A program made the translations under genes and the position numbers. From positions 5,502,886-5,566,885 of the forward strand of contig OX439132.1 in assembly GCA_949318235.1 (NCBI GenBank): a stretch of DNA of 64,000 bases. The letters are read 5' to 3'. Position 1 is the first letter of the stretch, and every line of letters begins with the position of its first letter. The notes below the pieces were generated by a model that saw nothing but the letters and a program-made list of their open reading frames with translations, was not told the DNA's origin and searched no databases. Positions 1-11,566 of this stretch are shown piece after piece. Origin of the DNA: Ecdyonurus torrentis. Its lineage: Eukaryota; Arthropoda; Insecta; Ephemeroptera; Heptageniidae.

Positions 1-426
1 TTTTTTTTTTTTTTTTTTGTAATATATTGGGTTTGTTTTTATTAGTATGTATATTAAAATATATTTTTATGTCTTAGATTTTGTTTGTTGAACCAATAAT
101 AATATGTATTTAATATTTTTTATATGTATTTTCTTGATTGAAAAAGCGTGGTATTTATATAAAAAGGTACGCTTTTTCAATGAAAATGTGTGTAGTATAT
201 AATAATGGTATTTTTGTTTATTCAAAGGAACATACGAGTGTAAGTAGAAAATGTTGTGTTCTGTTCTAATTCAGGTGCAGTGTGACAATAAAAAGTAAGT
301 TTTTCACGACAATATCGAACCAGAAAGGTGCGGAGCCCATGCACTGAGAGCGTCGGAGAAGACGGCATTAAGGTTCAACAGCACGTGCCATGTAAGCCAA
401 AGAGCCATCTGGGTTCAACGTAAGAA
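1..426. other. AT-rich non-coding DNA with no gene seen
   Basis: It opens with a poly-T run (1-18). The stretch 120-180 contains a short inverted repeat around AAAAAGCGTG / ACGCTTTTTC. A more balanced, CpG-containing patch at about 320-426 leads into the GC-rich palindrome cluster. I see no coding potential or splice structure I would defend. Confidence 0.5.
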
Positions 427-626
427 CCGCCTGGTAACCGGGCGGTGCCCGGCAGCCACGCGGTTTTAACCCAAAAACCGCGCGGCTTCAACTCAAAAAC
501 CGCGCGGTAACCGCGCGGTTTTTGCGCGGTTCTTGCCCGGTAACTGCGCGGTAACCGCGCGGTTTTTGCCCGGTTACCGAGCTCGGTTTTTTGCACGGTA
601 ACCGCGCGGTTTTTTGCGCGGTTTTG
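427..626. repeat. GC-rich palindrome cluster (AACCGCGCGGTT)
   Basis: About 200 bp of dense, overlapping copies of the 12-bp palindrome AACCGCGCGGTT and variants (GGTAACCGCGCGG, TTTTTGCGCGGTT, TTGCCCGGTTACC), in a genome that is otherwise strongly AT-rich. Full copies lie near 514, 550 and 600. The open frame across it (375-596, - strand) is a by-product of the repeat and is not called. It resembles the subterminal repeats of a DNA transposon, but I cannot find paired termini. Confidence 0.75.
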
Positions 627-1446
627 TGAGCAGGGATAATTTATATAATTAAAAGTTAAATAAATTTTAAAATGATCGTATTCGAATATGCCGGTCTGGT
701 CTTAGAGTATACATTTTTATGGATATATTTCTAAGGTGCATTTCACATTATTCTGTTTTAATGGGAAAAATTATTTTGCTGCGCAAATTAAAAGTTACAA
801 CAAAGAATATAATGCACTTTTAATATCATTTTTTTTTTTTTAATGCGATTATTATTGTTGCTCTTATTCCCGCAGGCTCTTTTTTTTTGTAAACTCTAAA
901 ATCTTATAATTATATACAAAAAAAAATCAATTAATTATATATACATAAATGTATAATATTTTTTACGATATATTATAAGAATTAAATCTGTGGCTGATAA
1001 TGAAATTCCTATAAATAATTTGGGTGCCGGAATTAAAGAAAAATTGACAGTTATAATTATATATTTAATAAATTTATATGATATACTTATATTATAACTA
1101 TATAAAACCCGTAAAAGGGACCACACGGGAATCGCCGAATTACGAATCGACAAAATATATTTACTATATACATATAAGTATATAAAAGCTTCGTTAAATT
1201 TTAAATTGTAGAAAAATGTATGCCGTAAATATATACTTGTATAATTTATGAAGACGTTACAATAAAGCATATTTAAGTATTTCATAACTGTTTTGAAAGA
1301 AAAAGGTCTATAAATGAAATGTAAGCCGGTGCTCGGCAGCTCGGAAGAATAAATGCGTAGCCGGAGCTGCGCTCGATCCGGTAAAAGGAATTATAAATGT
1401 TGATTTTTTGCAAATATTGTAACTATATCTATATATAGTAACTATA

Positions 1447-1487
<41 letters not shown>

Positions 1488-1751
1488 AAATAATGTAAAA
1501 ATAATAATAATAATAAAAGAAGAAGTTTTCATATACTTGTGTATATTTCTCAATAAGTTTCAGTTTTATATTATGTTTTTGCTATATATATGTAATTTTT
1601 AATAGAGCGAATATTAAAATATCAAATAAAATCACAATTTGTTGACTCCAAAATTTCATTTTTACATCTCTGCGTTCAGAGGCAAAAAATTGTACTAATG
1701 TGCAATTATTGTCATATAATTATATGCTTATTTTTATTTTCAACCTCAGAA
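627..1751. other. AT-rich non-coding DNA with (AT)n microsatellite
   Basis: No gene is recognised. It holds an (AT)n tract at about 1448-1482 and a small GC-richer patch at 1320-1385 containing CGGTGCTCGGCAGCTCGG and GTAGCCGGAGCTGCGCTCG, probably a repeat fragment. The rest is low-complexity A/T sequence. Confidence 0.5.
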
Positions 1752-4700
1752 CCCTGGTCAAAAATCTTGTGCAAGATCTTGTGCAAGATCTTGACAAGAT
1801 CTTGAATAAGGCAAGATAAAATCTTGATAAATCTTGACAAGATCTTGTGCAAGATCTTGACAAGATCTTGTTCAAGATCTTGAGTTAATCTTGCAAGATG
1901 TCTTGTGACAAGATGTTCGCAATCTTGCATAAGATCTTACCGTAAGAATTGTCTTGTGCAAGATCTGACGTCGTAATATCTTGCTTTAAATTGATTCAGG
2001 ACAAGATAAGATTCTTGTCGTAAAATCTTGCAATATAATCTTGACAAAACTAAGCAAGATTAAAATCTTGCAGAAAATCTTGTCAAGACTAAGCAAGATT
2101 GTTTTAAAAAATCTTGCAGAAAATCTTGACAAGACTATGCAAGATTTTTCAAGAAAAAATCTTGTTAAGTCTATCTGCAAGATTTCTCAATAAAATCTTG
2201 CAGAAAAACTTGTCATCATCGCGGCTTCTTGTAAATTAAGCTTGTCAATAAGATGATGCTTTCATCCTGTAAAATTGAATCCTCTACGCTTCATCCAACA
2301 TATCCTGGAAGCAATCTAAAATTAAAATAATATTACACTATATCAAAGTCATACGTGTGCTTTTTTGTTCTTCAATCTAGCAGATAAGCAATCAAAGAGA
2401 CGAGGCATCTATATATTATATATGATTGAAATATTAAAAAATTAAAAAAATAAAAAAAATATATATTAATTTATAAAAGTTGTTCATTCTGCATCGAGGC
2501 GATATAAAATATCGGTCTATCAATCAGTCCAGCTGCAGGACTCAATACTCAGCAGTCTGAAAAAAATAAAATAATAATATTGTACAACAAGGCATGCATT
2601 TAATAAAACTTTTATCTCATTCTGCAACAGGGAATATCAACCTTTGTATTCGTCAATTATTCTAGATGAAAGATGTAAAAAATAATAATATAATAGAAAT
2701 TAAGTGTTTTTAATAGTCCAGGTTATAATCTGAAATAATATTTTACAGAGCATACAATAAATTAAAAATATTTGCAGTGTTATTGTAATCTGAGTTGAGC
2801 AATCCAGCACAACGTAGTCATGCAGATAGGCAGCATTCTGAAAAAAAAAATCAATTTTATGTGCAATTTCCTGCAACGTGTAGGAGCATCTGAATATTAT
2901 TCAAGATCGCGGCAGAAATCTGAAATTAAAAATCATAAATTTTTTAAGTGCACACTTTTTCTTGAATTTCAGGAATAACGTATTCGTTAATTTTTGTAAG
3001 TCCAAAAAAATAGTAATCTGGAAAGAGAGCGAAGAAAAATTTAAAGTGCTTTTTATCAGTGCAATTTTAAAAGTATTTCCATCAGCTGTAAAATATAAAT
3101 AGCCAATGCAGAGCGTAAAATCTGAAGATAGAAGTAAAAAAGGCAATTTCAATAATTTCAATCAAAATAGTATAGTAATAAAATCTGCTTGAGTTAATTC
3201 TTGCAAGAGATAAGCTCTAGATATTACCGCAAGCAATTAAAAAGTGTAAAATTTTAATTTCAAAAACATACATTTATATTGCTTTTTTTATTTATAAATC
3301 TTAAAGGCAGAGATAAACTAAAAAAATAATAATAACGAAAATCTTGCGTTAATTCTTGCAAAATATTAGCTCAAGATTATTACCGTGACAAAATCTTGCT
3401 TACACTCTTGCAAGATCTGCTCCAGATTTTTAACCGTTAAAAAATCTTGTCTTAATCCTTGCAAGATAAGCTCAAGATTTAAACCGTTAACAAATCTTGC
3501 AATGAATCTTGTAAGATTAGCTGAAGATTAAAACCGTTAAAAAATCTTGCTTAGATTTTCGCAAGATCAGCTCAAGATTTTATGTTTTTTTAATGAACGC
3601 TCCCCCAATTGCATTTACATAATATTTTTTATTAAATATTGAAATAATTAACTTATACTCACCTCATCAAAAAGCCTCTAGCGCTAAAATACCATTATTT
3701 CACAGCGTAGAAATTAATTTGCTCCATATATGTTTGTTGTTTTCTCATGCCAAAGTGTCGTATGAAACAAAAGACACGTTCCTATTAGCGAAACATCTAA
3801 ATTAAGTGTGGAACGATTACTAATTATGTTTCTTACCTGTCAAAGTAATGTCTTGGTCCAACAAGTACTTCACTATCAATCTTAATTACGCCACAAAAGT
3901 AATAAAACCACAGAGCTAAAGTACGGCGTCATTATCAACAGCGGCCATTATTTCCCATGATGCATTGCAATGGTAAAGCACCAAAATAATCTTACTCAAG
4001 ATAGTTATGATGAAACAAGACAAGATAATATCTTACTCAAAATTTCCACAAGAAAAAATCTTATATGTTCTAAATAATGCAAGATTTCAAATCTTGCTCA
4101 AGATTCAAACAAATTTTGCAAGAAAGTTATTTGGAACCAAGATATCATAAAAAAAAAAATAATAATACCTCAAAAATTCTTGGACACACGGTATATATTT
4201 TTTCTTGTGAAAATTTTGTGTAAGATATAATCTTGGATATTGCTTACGCAAGTTTTTAACGTAAATAATATATATTCTTGCAAAAAGATAAATTTCTTGC
4301 TTAAACTTCAAAATCTTGCTTTAATCGAATCTTGCAAGATATATTTTCTTGTTAAAATTTTGCATAAGATTTTATCTTGTGTTTATTTACTTGTGCAAGA
4401 TTTTTACATGTGTAAGATTATGTTTCTTGTCTAAGATTCAAAGTTCTTGCATTGCTTGTATCTTGCAAGATATTTTCTTTTGATATTTTTTTGCAAGATA
4501 TCATCTTGAGAAAAAAATTTCTTGTGCAAGATTTTAACGTAAGTAAGATACTTATTCTTACACAAGATAAATTTTATCTTGAACAAATTGTGCAAGATTT
4601 TCACCTTGACAAGACTATCAAATCTTGAGCAAGATATACTCTTGCCAAGATGCTGATCTTGCACAAGTTTTATTTTCTTGAGCAAGATTTTTAACATCTT

Positions 4701-4934
4701 GTGCAAGAAAATTTAATCTTGAGACTTATTTTTTATCTTGCACACGATAATATCTTGTGCAAGATTATATACAAGATCTTGAGCTTAAAAGTACTCAAGA
4801 TTTTAAACTTTTGTAAGATTTTTAACAATCTTGCCTTACTTTTTCCAAATTTGCAAGATCTTGACTATCTTGAAGGCATCTTGCAAGATCTTGAGTTGAT
4901 CTTGCAAGAATCAAGCCAAGATTTTTGACCAGGG
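1752..4934. mobile_element. Foldback-like element of CTTGCAAGAT palindromes
   Basis: The ends are inverted: CCCTGGTCAAAAATCTTG at 1752-1769 and its reverse complement ending at 4934. Both flanks (about 1752-2220 and 3960-4930) consist of dozens of diverged copies of AATCTTGCAAGATTTT-like palindromic words, spaced irregularly. The middle (2220-3330) is AT-rich and carries no transposase frame. A set of about 50-bp tandem units lies at 3330-3585. The long, internally repetitive inverted flanks and lack of coding capacity fit a non-autonomous foldback or MITE-like element. I could not fix a target-site duplication; a 2-3 bp AA/GAA match at the edges is not informative. The superfamily is unassigned. 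Confidence 0.75.
3330..3585. repeat. About 50-bp tandem repeat inside the foldback element
   Basis: Successive units share the order AATCTTGC, then CTTGCAAGAT, then AGCTCAAGATT, then an ACCGT(T)AA box. The ACCG box recurs at 3382, 3433, 3483 and 3533, a spacing of 50-51 bp. A more diverged unit lies near 3184-3235. Confidence 0.7.
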
Positions 4935-5071
4935 AAGTTATATATTATACTAATATTATATATTATTAAATTTTTTAATCTACAATTGAAATCCACAAAT
5001 ATTCTTTTTCATATTATGATTATTGTGTGTATAGTTATTGGAGTTAAATTTAAAAATTGCTTCCGTAAATA

Positions 5072-5107
<36 letters not shown>

Positions 5108-5589
5108 GTTCTTTTCGTGCAGAGATTCAAATTTGTCTGTGTTTTTTTTGTTATCATTTTTTGACTCATGTAAAAGAACTAAAAAAGTTGACTAAGGGCT
5201 GTAACCTGCAACCTCTAGTTAAACCTTAGTTATCTTTTTTTAATTTTTGTTGCAACAATCAAAATAACAACTTAACTACGGTTTAATTAGTTAGTTAGCG
5301 TTGCAGCTTACGGGGGTAATATAAAAATTTCATTGCATTTTTATAGTTTATCATTGTAATATATACCAGTATACTAAAAAATCCACAATATTTTATAATA
5401 ATTATAATAATTAACAATAAAATCTTTTTCTTATATAATATGTATAAAATATAAATGCAATGATAAAAAAATGGATTTTAAATAAAAATATATAGTTAAT
5501 ATAAATTTTAATTTTGTGTTTAGAAAATCGAATGAAATTAAAAATAGAAATGTTAATTTAAAAAATATGTGTTTTACAATTACATCAAT
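4935..5589. other. AT-rich non-coding DNA with long poly-T
   Basis: No gene is seen. A poly-T tract lies at about 5080-5106. The short frame at 5038-5229 reads through it and is not a gene. Confidence 0.5.
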
Positions 5590-6990
5590 TAGAAGACTTG
5601 CAAAGGTATAGGTTTATACGTGTGTAAAAAAAAAAAAAAAAAATCGCAGCTCAACAAAATACAAACAAAGTGCTAGCAGACGATTTGTGTTCCTGTCTAC
5701 ATTTAACATATGCTTTCTTATGGGACAAAATGAAGCTGCTAACTTAATTGAGTTAGTATTATTTCTCCAAAGCTGATTTTTTTTTTTTTTTTTTTTTTTT
5801 TTGTTTATTGAGCCTCTCACGCCTTTTTGCTTTCCTGGGTTTCAATCAATTTGGTTATATACAAATTATTTATTTCATCCTGGCTTCAAATTCAGAAAAA
5901 CAAAAAAATAGGCTCAGTAAGCTACAGTAAAAAGATTTCAGATTTAAGAAATAATTCCAAATCCATTTAGCTGCTGCATTTTGCCTCATATAAGAAAGCA
6001 TGTTAAATGTACATACATACAGAGGCAGGGGCGGATCCAGGGGGGGGGGGGGGCAGTGGGGGCGACCGCCCCCCCCAAACGGCCCACGTGGGTGGAAAAA
6101 AATGAGCAAAAGTTGAAAAAAATTTAGTCGAAAAAAAATTTTTTTGCGCCTTCGGCGCAACTTTTATTGCTGGATAAGCTTTTGAATCCTGACTACAGTA
6201 AATACAGTATAACAAAAAATAATTTTTTTAACATCCCCTAGTTGTCATGTCATCAGGGTAATATATCAGAGATATAGTTCTGTTAATACTTGGACATCCA
6301 CGAAATAGTTTGCTCGCGAAAAGAACTAAAAAAAAAAAAAATTTAATGTAAATGTTATAATTTTTATCTCAAAATATTTTTCCATCCAAATATAAGTTTT
6401 ATGTTTTACAATATCGATAATAGTTTGAAAAATTGCAAAACAATTTTTAGTAAATTGGTGTATAAAAAAATAATAATAAAAAATAAATTAATAAAAATAA
6501 AATAATACACAATATTAATAATTTATTTAAATTTTGCTCTTTTTTTTTCAAGTTTTTTTTTTCGTTTTTTTTTTTTTTTTTTTTTTTTTTCAGTGAAATA
6601 ACATTAATAATTTTACAAAGAGATGAAAATAGAAAATATTTCAGAAATCATTTGTCCAACTTTTACTTTTTTTTTTTTTGGCTTACATAAAAAAAAAAAA
6701 AAAAAAAAAAAAAACTACCAAATCAAAAATTTTGCAATTCAAGAATATTTTTTCAAAGGCATACTAATTTTGCAATATTTTCCAGAAAGGGGCGTGGCCA
6801 AATAAAATTTTTCGCCTGCGGCGCGCTACCCCCCCCGGTCCTACATTGTTAATTTTCTAGGAGATCGCCCCCCCCAAACACAATTACTGGATCCGCCCCT
6901 GTACAGAGGAACACAAAGTATCGCTGCTAGCACTTTTTTGTTAGTATTGTTGTAGCAGAGTCATACTGTAGTTTCAGTAGTTTGTTTATT
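5590..6990. mobile_element. Inverted-repeat element interrupted by a hAT insertion
   Basis: Sequence at 5590-5790 (with GTGCTAGCAG, TTTGTGTTCC, CATTTAACAT, GCTTTCTTAT in order) reappears in reverse complement at about 5940-6025 and 6902-6980. The second arm is split at 6026-6901 by the hAT element described separately. A third diverged copy of the arm lies at 42945-43170. Poly-A/T stretches occur inside. There is no coding capacity. It is probably a dispersed foldback or retroelement fragment family; I cannot classify it further. Confidence 0.65.
6026..6901. mobile_element. Non-autonomous hAT-type element, 876 bp
   Basis: Perfect 15-bp terminal inverted repeats CAGGGGCGGATCCAG (6026-6040) and CTGGATCCGCCCCTG (6887-6901). 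They are flanked by a perfect 8-bp target duplication TACAGAGG (6018-6025 and 6902-6909), the hAT hallmark. G-runs and C-runs follow just inside the ends. No transposase frame is present, so it moved in trans. It splits an arm of an older inverted-repeat element, so it is the younger insertion. A longer sibling lies at 9620-11331. Confidence 0.93.
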
Positions 6991-7015
6991 TTTTCATTAT
7001 AATATTAAAATTTAT

Positions 7016-7240
7016 CCTGAAAATTTTTGTCATCTTTATTTCATACATATGTCATTGAAATTTCATCGATAATTTCTAGTAGTATAATTTTGTCGTCATT
7101 ATTTCTGATTTATGTCGTCGTTGTGTCATACTTATGCCATCGTTGTTTCATACTTATGTCATCGTTGTTTCATACTTATGTCATTGAAATTTCGTCGAAA
7201 ATATTTTGCTCATTTAGCTAATATTTCTATTTTTTAACTC
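7016..7240. repeat. Dispersed repeat, copy 1 (TCATCGTTGTTTCATACTTA type)
   Basis: About 220 bp nearly identical to 8880-9114: TTTTTGTCATCTTTATTTC, then TTGTCGTCATTATTTCT, then several TCATCGTTGTTTCATACTTA units. The two copies diverge where each abuts a different element. The open frame it carries (7027-7221) is a by-product of the repeat. Confidence 0.8.
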
Positions 7241-7242
7241 CA

Positions 7243-7788
7243 TCCCGAGTAGAACGCTAAGTATGACAATTCTATGATTTTTCAATGAAATTTCAATGAA
7301 ATGTCCCATAACGATGACACAACTGCGATTTAATGAAGACAAAGTATGACAAAGTCACAAAAATAATTTTTTTAAAATGTCTAACACTGAAATTTCGATG
7401 ACAAAAAGACGACATAACGACGACATGAAATTTTTTGTTTTTACAAAAATGAAATAAGTATGACAGCAAAAAATTATTGATGAAATAACGATGGCAGTTT
7501 TATTTTTCAAAAACCTAAATGCGACACAACGACGACAACGATTAAAATTCAATATGTATGAAATAACGATGACACGAAGAAATAATAATTTAAATTATTA
7601 TTTCTTCGTGTCATCGTTATTTCATACATATTGAATTTTAATCGTTGTCATCGTTGTGTCGCATTTAGGTTTTTGAAAAATAAAACTGCCATCGTTATTT
7701 CATCAATAATTTTTTGCTGTCATACTTATTTCATTTTTGTAAAAACAAAAAATTTCATGTCGTCGTTATGTCGTCTTTAAGTCATCGA
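7243..7788. repeat. Near-perfect spacer-free palindrome, arms ~198 bp
   Basis: The arms 7394-7591 and 7592-7788 are reverse complements with no spacer; the turn reads ATAATTTAAATTAT. Only a few mismatches are seen, for example GTCGTCG against GTCATCG. The arms contain the same GATGACA / TGTCATC words as the flanking repeats. The left edge at 7243 carries ATCCCGAGTA, whose inverse TACTCGGGAT ends the tandem units near 9245 and 9377, so TCCCGAGTA is probably the family terminus. No coding potential. Confidence 0.85.
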
Positions 7789-8877
7789 ATTTTCGGTTTT
7801 AGCTGGTAGATTGATAGAAAAATATCATATTATATATATAATTAAATAATTAATCTATATTAATATAACGTGTTTGATTAAAATTTTTACTGACATAATT
7901 ATATAGATTTTTTGTCCTATGTGCAAAAATGCATGCTAAACGGTTTCGGAGTGTGTATTTTTCAATATTGTAAAAATATAAAATAATTATTTTATATTAT
8001 ATTAGTTATTAATGTAATGAAATTTAATATTTTACTAAAAATTATGCCAATCTAATTTTTATTGTTATATATTTCTTAACACGCGTACGATAAGGCAAAT
8101 TAATTGCAAGCATTAAAAGAAAATTTAAAAAAATATATTATAAATATGTTTCAAACAATTCAAAATTTAGTATTGCATAAATATATGGAAAGTAATAATT
8201 TAGTGCCAAAACTGACAATTATTATAATCACTTATATAGCTTTTTTTTAATGCATAAAATAATGCATAAAAAATATTATTAAATATTAATTGCAAATACA
8301 TTGTTGCGTTTAATTAATATTCAATACAAGCAATATATTTGATAAATACATATTATGATTAGAATCCTGTACAAAATCTTTGTGGTAGTGCAATGTAATA
8401 TAGTAGCTTTTTCCGGTGACTCTCAGACTTGAAAAAAAAAAATTCAAAGTCAAGAATTAATACCTATTTTTTCGTTTGTTTCGGAGGTTTTGATACTTTT
8501 TAGGGCAGGTAATAAAAGTTTTAATTATTAATAAAATATGTAATTTACTACAAAAATGACGATTTATTGTGTTTTCTGACTTAGATTTGCATAAAAGTAT
8601 TCACTTGATTACAAATTAATTAAGAAATCTGCAAAACAAGTTTCAAGTGAGACTTAAAAAATGCTGGGTTACTGAGTTTGGAAAGCTTTTTTATATAATA
8701 TAATGCGAGCTACTCTACACGAAAGAAGAAAACTCCAACCCCGTATATAAAATTTCATGATAGGCAGGTAGCATTTGGTATATAGGCACTATAGATTTTA
8801 TTAACAGGCAGGTCTCCGAGGTGGTCGCGCGGTGTACTTTGAAAGTTTGTCGTCGATATTTCATATTTTTACATTAT
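7789..8877. other. AT-rich non-coding DNA between repeat copies
   Basis: No gene is recognised. It is low-complexity A/T-rich sequence with a short poly-A near 8433. The GC-richer patch CGAGGTGGTCGCGCGG near 8817 is an unassigned fragment. Confidence 0.45.
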
Positions 8878-8879
8878 TA

Positions 8880-9114
8880 AAATTATCCTGAAAATTTTTG
8901 TCATCTTTATTTCATACATATGTCATTGAAATTTCATCGATAATTTCTAGTAGTATAATTTTGTCGTCATTATTTCTCATTTATGTCATCGTTGTGTCAT
9001 ACTTATGTCATCGTTGTTTCATACTTATGTCATCGTTGTTTCATACTTATGTCATTGAAATTTCGTCGAAAATATTTTGCTCATTTTGCTAATATTTCTA
9101 TTTTTTAACTCCAT
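8880..9114. repeat. Dispersed repeat, copy 2
   Basis: Direct-orientation copy of 7016-7240 with only scattered substitutions, for example TTTCTCATTTATGTCATCG in place of TTTCTGATTTATGTCGTCG. It joins directly to the 131-bp tandem units at 9117. Confidence 0.8.
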
Positions 9115-9116
9115 AT

Positions 9117-9378
9117 AAATAGCATGGGGCTAACGATGAAATAACGATGAAATGGGACACGTTTCATCGTTATTTCATCTTTGTGTCGCATTTATTTGTC
9201 ATTCTTATTTCATCGTTGTGTCATCGTTAAAATTTTACTCGGGATAGAAATAACATGGGGCTAACGATGAAATAACGATGAAATGGGACACGTTTCATCG
9301 TTATTTCATCTTTGTGTCGCATTTATTTGTCATTCTTATTTCATCGTTGTGTCATCGTTAAAATTTTACTCGGGATAA
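9117..9378. repeat. Two tandem 131-bp units with internal palindrome
   Basis: The unit 9117-9247 is repeated at 9248-9378 almost unchanged. Each unit contains AACGATGAAATAACGATG followed by its inverse CATCGTTATTTCATC, and ends in TTTTACTCGGGAT, the inverse of the ATCCCGAGTA edge at 7243. Confidence 0.85.
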
Positions 9379-9619
9379 TATGTGCAGGGGTGCAAGAGAT
9401 GAATATATATAACTCCTCAAAAATAGGAGAAAATGCACTTTTCACAAACTTTTTTTCCGTGTTTGTTTGGCAATGCGGCAATTTATTTAAATCACAGGGA
9501 AAACAAGGTGTTTTTGAAACATCAAAATTTATATACTTAAAATTTGATTGAAAGGTAAAATTTCCACAAAATGATAGAAGAAGAAGAAAAAATGGGAATA
9601 TTGATTTTACTATATATAA

Positions 9620-11331
9620 CAAGGGCGGATCCAGGTAGGGGGGGGGGGGGGGGGCGAGGGGGGCGATGGCCCCCCCAAACGGTCCACGTGGGCGGAAAAA
9701 AAAGGAAAAAAAAAAAAAGAGAAAAAAATTATCTCCAAAAAATGAAATAAAAAATCGCAGCTACAGCGTATTTCTTTCTTACCTAAGATAATACATAATT
9801 TATTTTATTTTTTAAGGCCTTACTTAAGGGTAGTACTTTTGTCGTATAACACTCAATTATGACATTTTTAGCTTAAATGAACGAAAATACATTGATTCTC
9901 TAAACTCCAAAAGTTTCAGCTCAAATTAAATCTTCCGCAAATAAGCCCCCTTTAGCGTGTATATAGATACGAAATTTCAAGCTCACCGTGTAAAAAATTA
10001 AATTGATAAACTTCTCAACAAAATACCAGCGTAATCTGCAGATATATTCTTTTAATGAATTTGAGATTTAAAACAATTTTACTGATATTTTTACAAAGAA
10101 AAAAATTATTGAAGATTGCATATATATTTAAATTAAAATGGGACAATTTGTGTTTTTTTTTCTCGGCAAATGCGTTCTGGAAAAAAGCTGAAAGTTACTT
10201 TTCATTAAAAGTTAATCTATATAGTATTTTCATAAACAACTGTAAAAAAATTCAAAGTGGGGCTAAATTGAAGTTCATCAATGTATATAGATTCATTTGC
10301 AAAGGAGAAATCCAACTTTCCAACACTTTTTGACGCTGTTCGATTGTGACGATAGTTTTTGAGATACAATTTTTTTAATTTCATTTTCGGCGGGTACAGC
10401 AACCTCTGAACTTAATAAAAATGATAACAATAAAAATACACCGCTACAAAATAGTATATATACCTTATAATTATTTTACTTTCTTCGCCCCCCGTGCCTC
10501 CCTCCCTCATAAACTACTTTGTGAGGAAAAAATAGCAATATAACAATAATGGACCACTTGCGAGAAACGAACTCTTTAAAATAAATTTGAACTTTTCGAG
10601 GAGTTCAATATCTAATATCTCCGGAATCGGTGGAGTATAGTTTTTCAAAAATCGCAAACGACGTATTTTTCTTCATCGGCGTGATGTTAAATTAGGGGAC
10701 TCTTAGCTTTCCCCGCGCGCTAAACCGCGATGAGCTCCATTAAATCTAATGTTTCGATTTAATCGAAGTGAAAAAACCTTATTGATTTTCATCACGTAAC
10801 GCCAGTCTCAATTAAAAATTTTATGCGAAAATTTCATTTGCATTTTATTTATGATAAAAATTTAGGCCCTGTATGGTTAAACCTTTTTTATTCTAATTTT
10901 GTTGAGCTTCATTTTTAAATTAAATTGAGGTGGATTATTTTTGTCATTTAAAATAAATGACTTGCTAATCGTTTATTATAACATTATAACCTAAAAAATT
11001 CTTTTGGTATACTCTGTAATAAGATACAATTTAAAACATAGAGAGATTAAATTTGGAATTTCAAAAATATGAAATACACACAAAAAAAAAAAAAAAAAAG
11101 CATATTTTATACTTTTTTTTAAGGTTTCAGTTAAGAATTTGCATGCAAATAAGTGCACTTATTTTCTACTGTCATTAAATAAGGGTGGAAAAAAAACGCG
11201 ATAAAAAAATTAAACTAGATAGTTTGAAAACTATTTTATCAAGTATACTATTTTTGCGTTTTTTCCAAAAAGGGGCAAATTTCCCTGGTGTCGCCCCCCC
11301 CCCCCAAACCAAATTACTAGATCCGCCCTTG
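9620..11331. mobile_element. hAT-like element, 1.7 kb, sibling of 6026-6901
   Basis: The ends are CAAGGGCGGATCCAG (9620-9634) and CTAGATCCGCCCTTG (11317-11331), 14/15 complementary. The subterminal poly-G, CCCCCCCAAACGG, CCACGTGGG and AAATTACTAGATCC blocks match the 876-bp element closely. The flanks share CTATAT but no clean 8-bp duplication is visible, so an edge may be degraded. The interior holds other repeats (10552-10760) and no transposase frame. Confidence 0.8.
10552..10770. repeat. Dispersed repeat block shared with ~12010 and ~49631
   Basis: The block starts GGACCACTTGCGAGAAACGA, resembling 49631 onward (GACCACTTGCAATGAACGAA). It continues to TTAAATTAGGGGAC, TAGCTTTCCCCGCGCGCTAA and GAGCTCCATTAAATC, which recur at 12057-12115. 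It is an unclassified interspersed repeat. Confidence 0.6.
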
Positions 11332-11382
11332 CTATATCGGTATAGAGTACTTTTTAGTATAGAGTAGTTTTTTTAAGGGACC

Positions 11383-11552
11383 GGAACTGGAAACGGTTCC
11401 GAGAATCAGTTATAAAAAGAACCGCATTTTGTCGAAACGGTACTGCCTTTTGAGAAGTGGTTCCTACAAAGAACCACCTTTTCAGAACCGGATCCAAAGT
11501 ACACAGCGCCCTTTGAGAACCGCTTTTAAAGAACCACATGTCTCGGAACCGT
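11383..11552. repeat. GGTTC/GAACC hairpin-rich MITE-like repeat
   Basis: Alternating GGTTC and GAACC words fold on each other. ACGGTTCCGAGA near the left end pairs with TCTCGGAACCGT near the right end. It is non-coding and about 170 bp long. The flanking duplication was not resolved. Confidence 0.6.
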
Positions 11553-11566
11553 GGTACTTATTATAA

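Noticed and set aside
935..1285. 116-codon - strand frame
   Set aside because: Tyr/Ile/Asn-rich composition typical of AT-rich non-coding DNA; no domain recognised.
1752..4934. Assignment of the CTTGCAAGAT element to piggyBac because it begins CCCT
   Set aside because: No TTAA target duplication at either edge.
5038..6215. Several short frames through poly-T or poly-A and the hAT ends
   Set aside because: Low-complexity translation (Phe or Lys runs) inside mobile elements.
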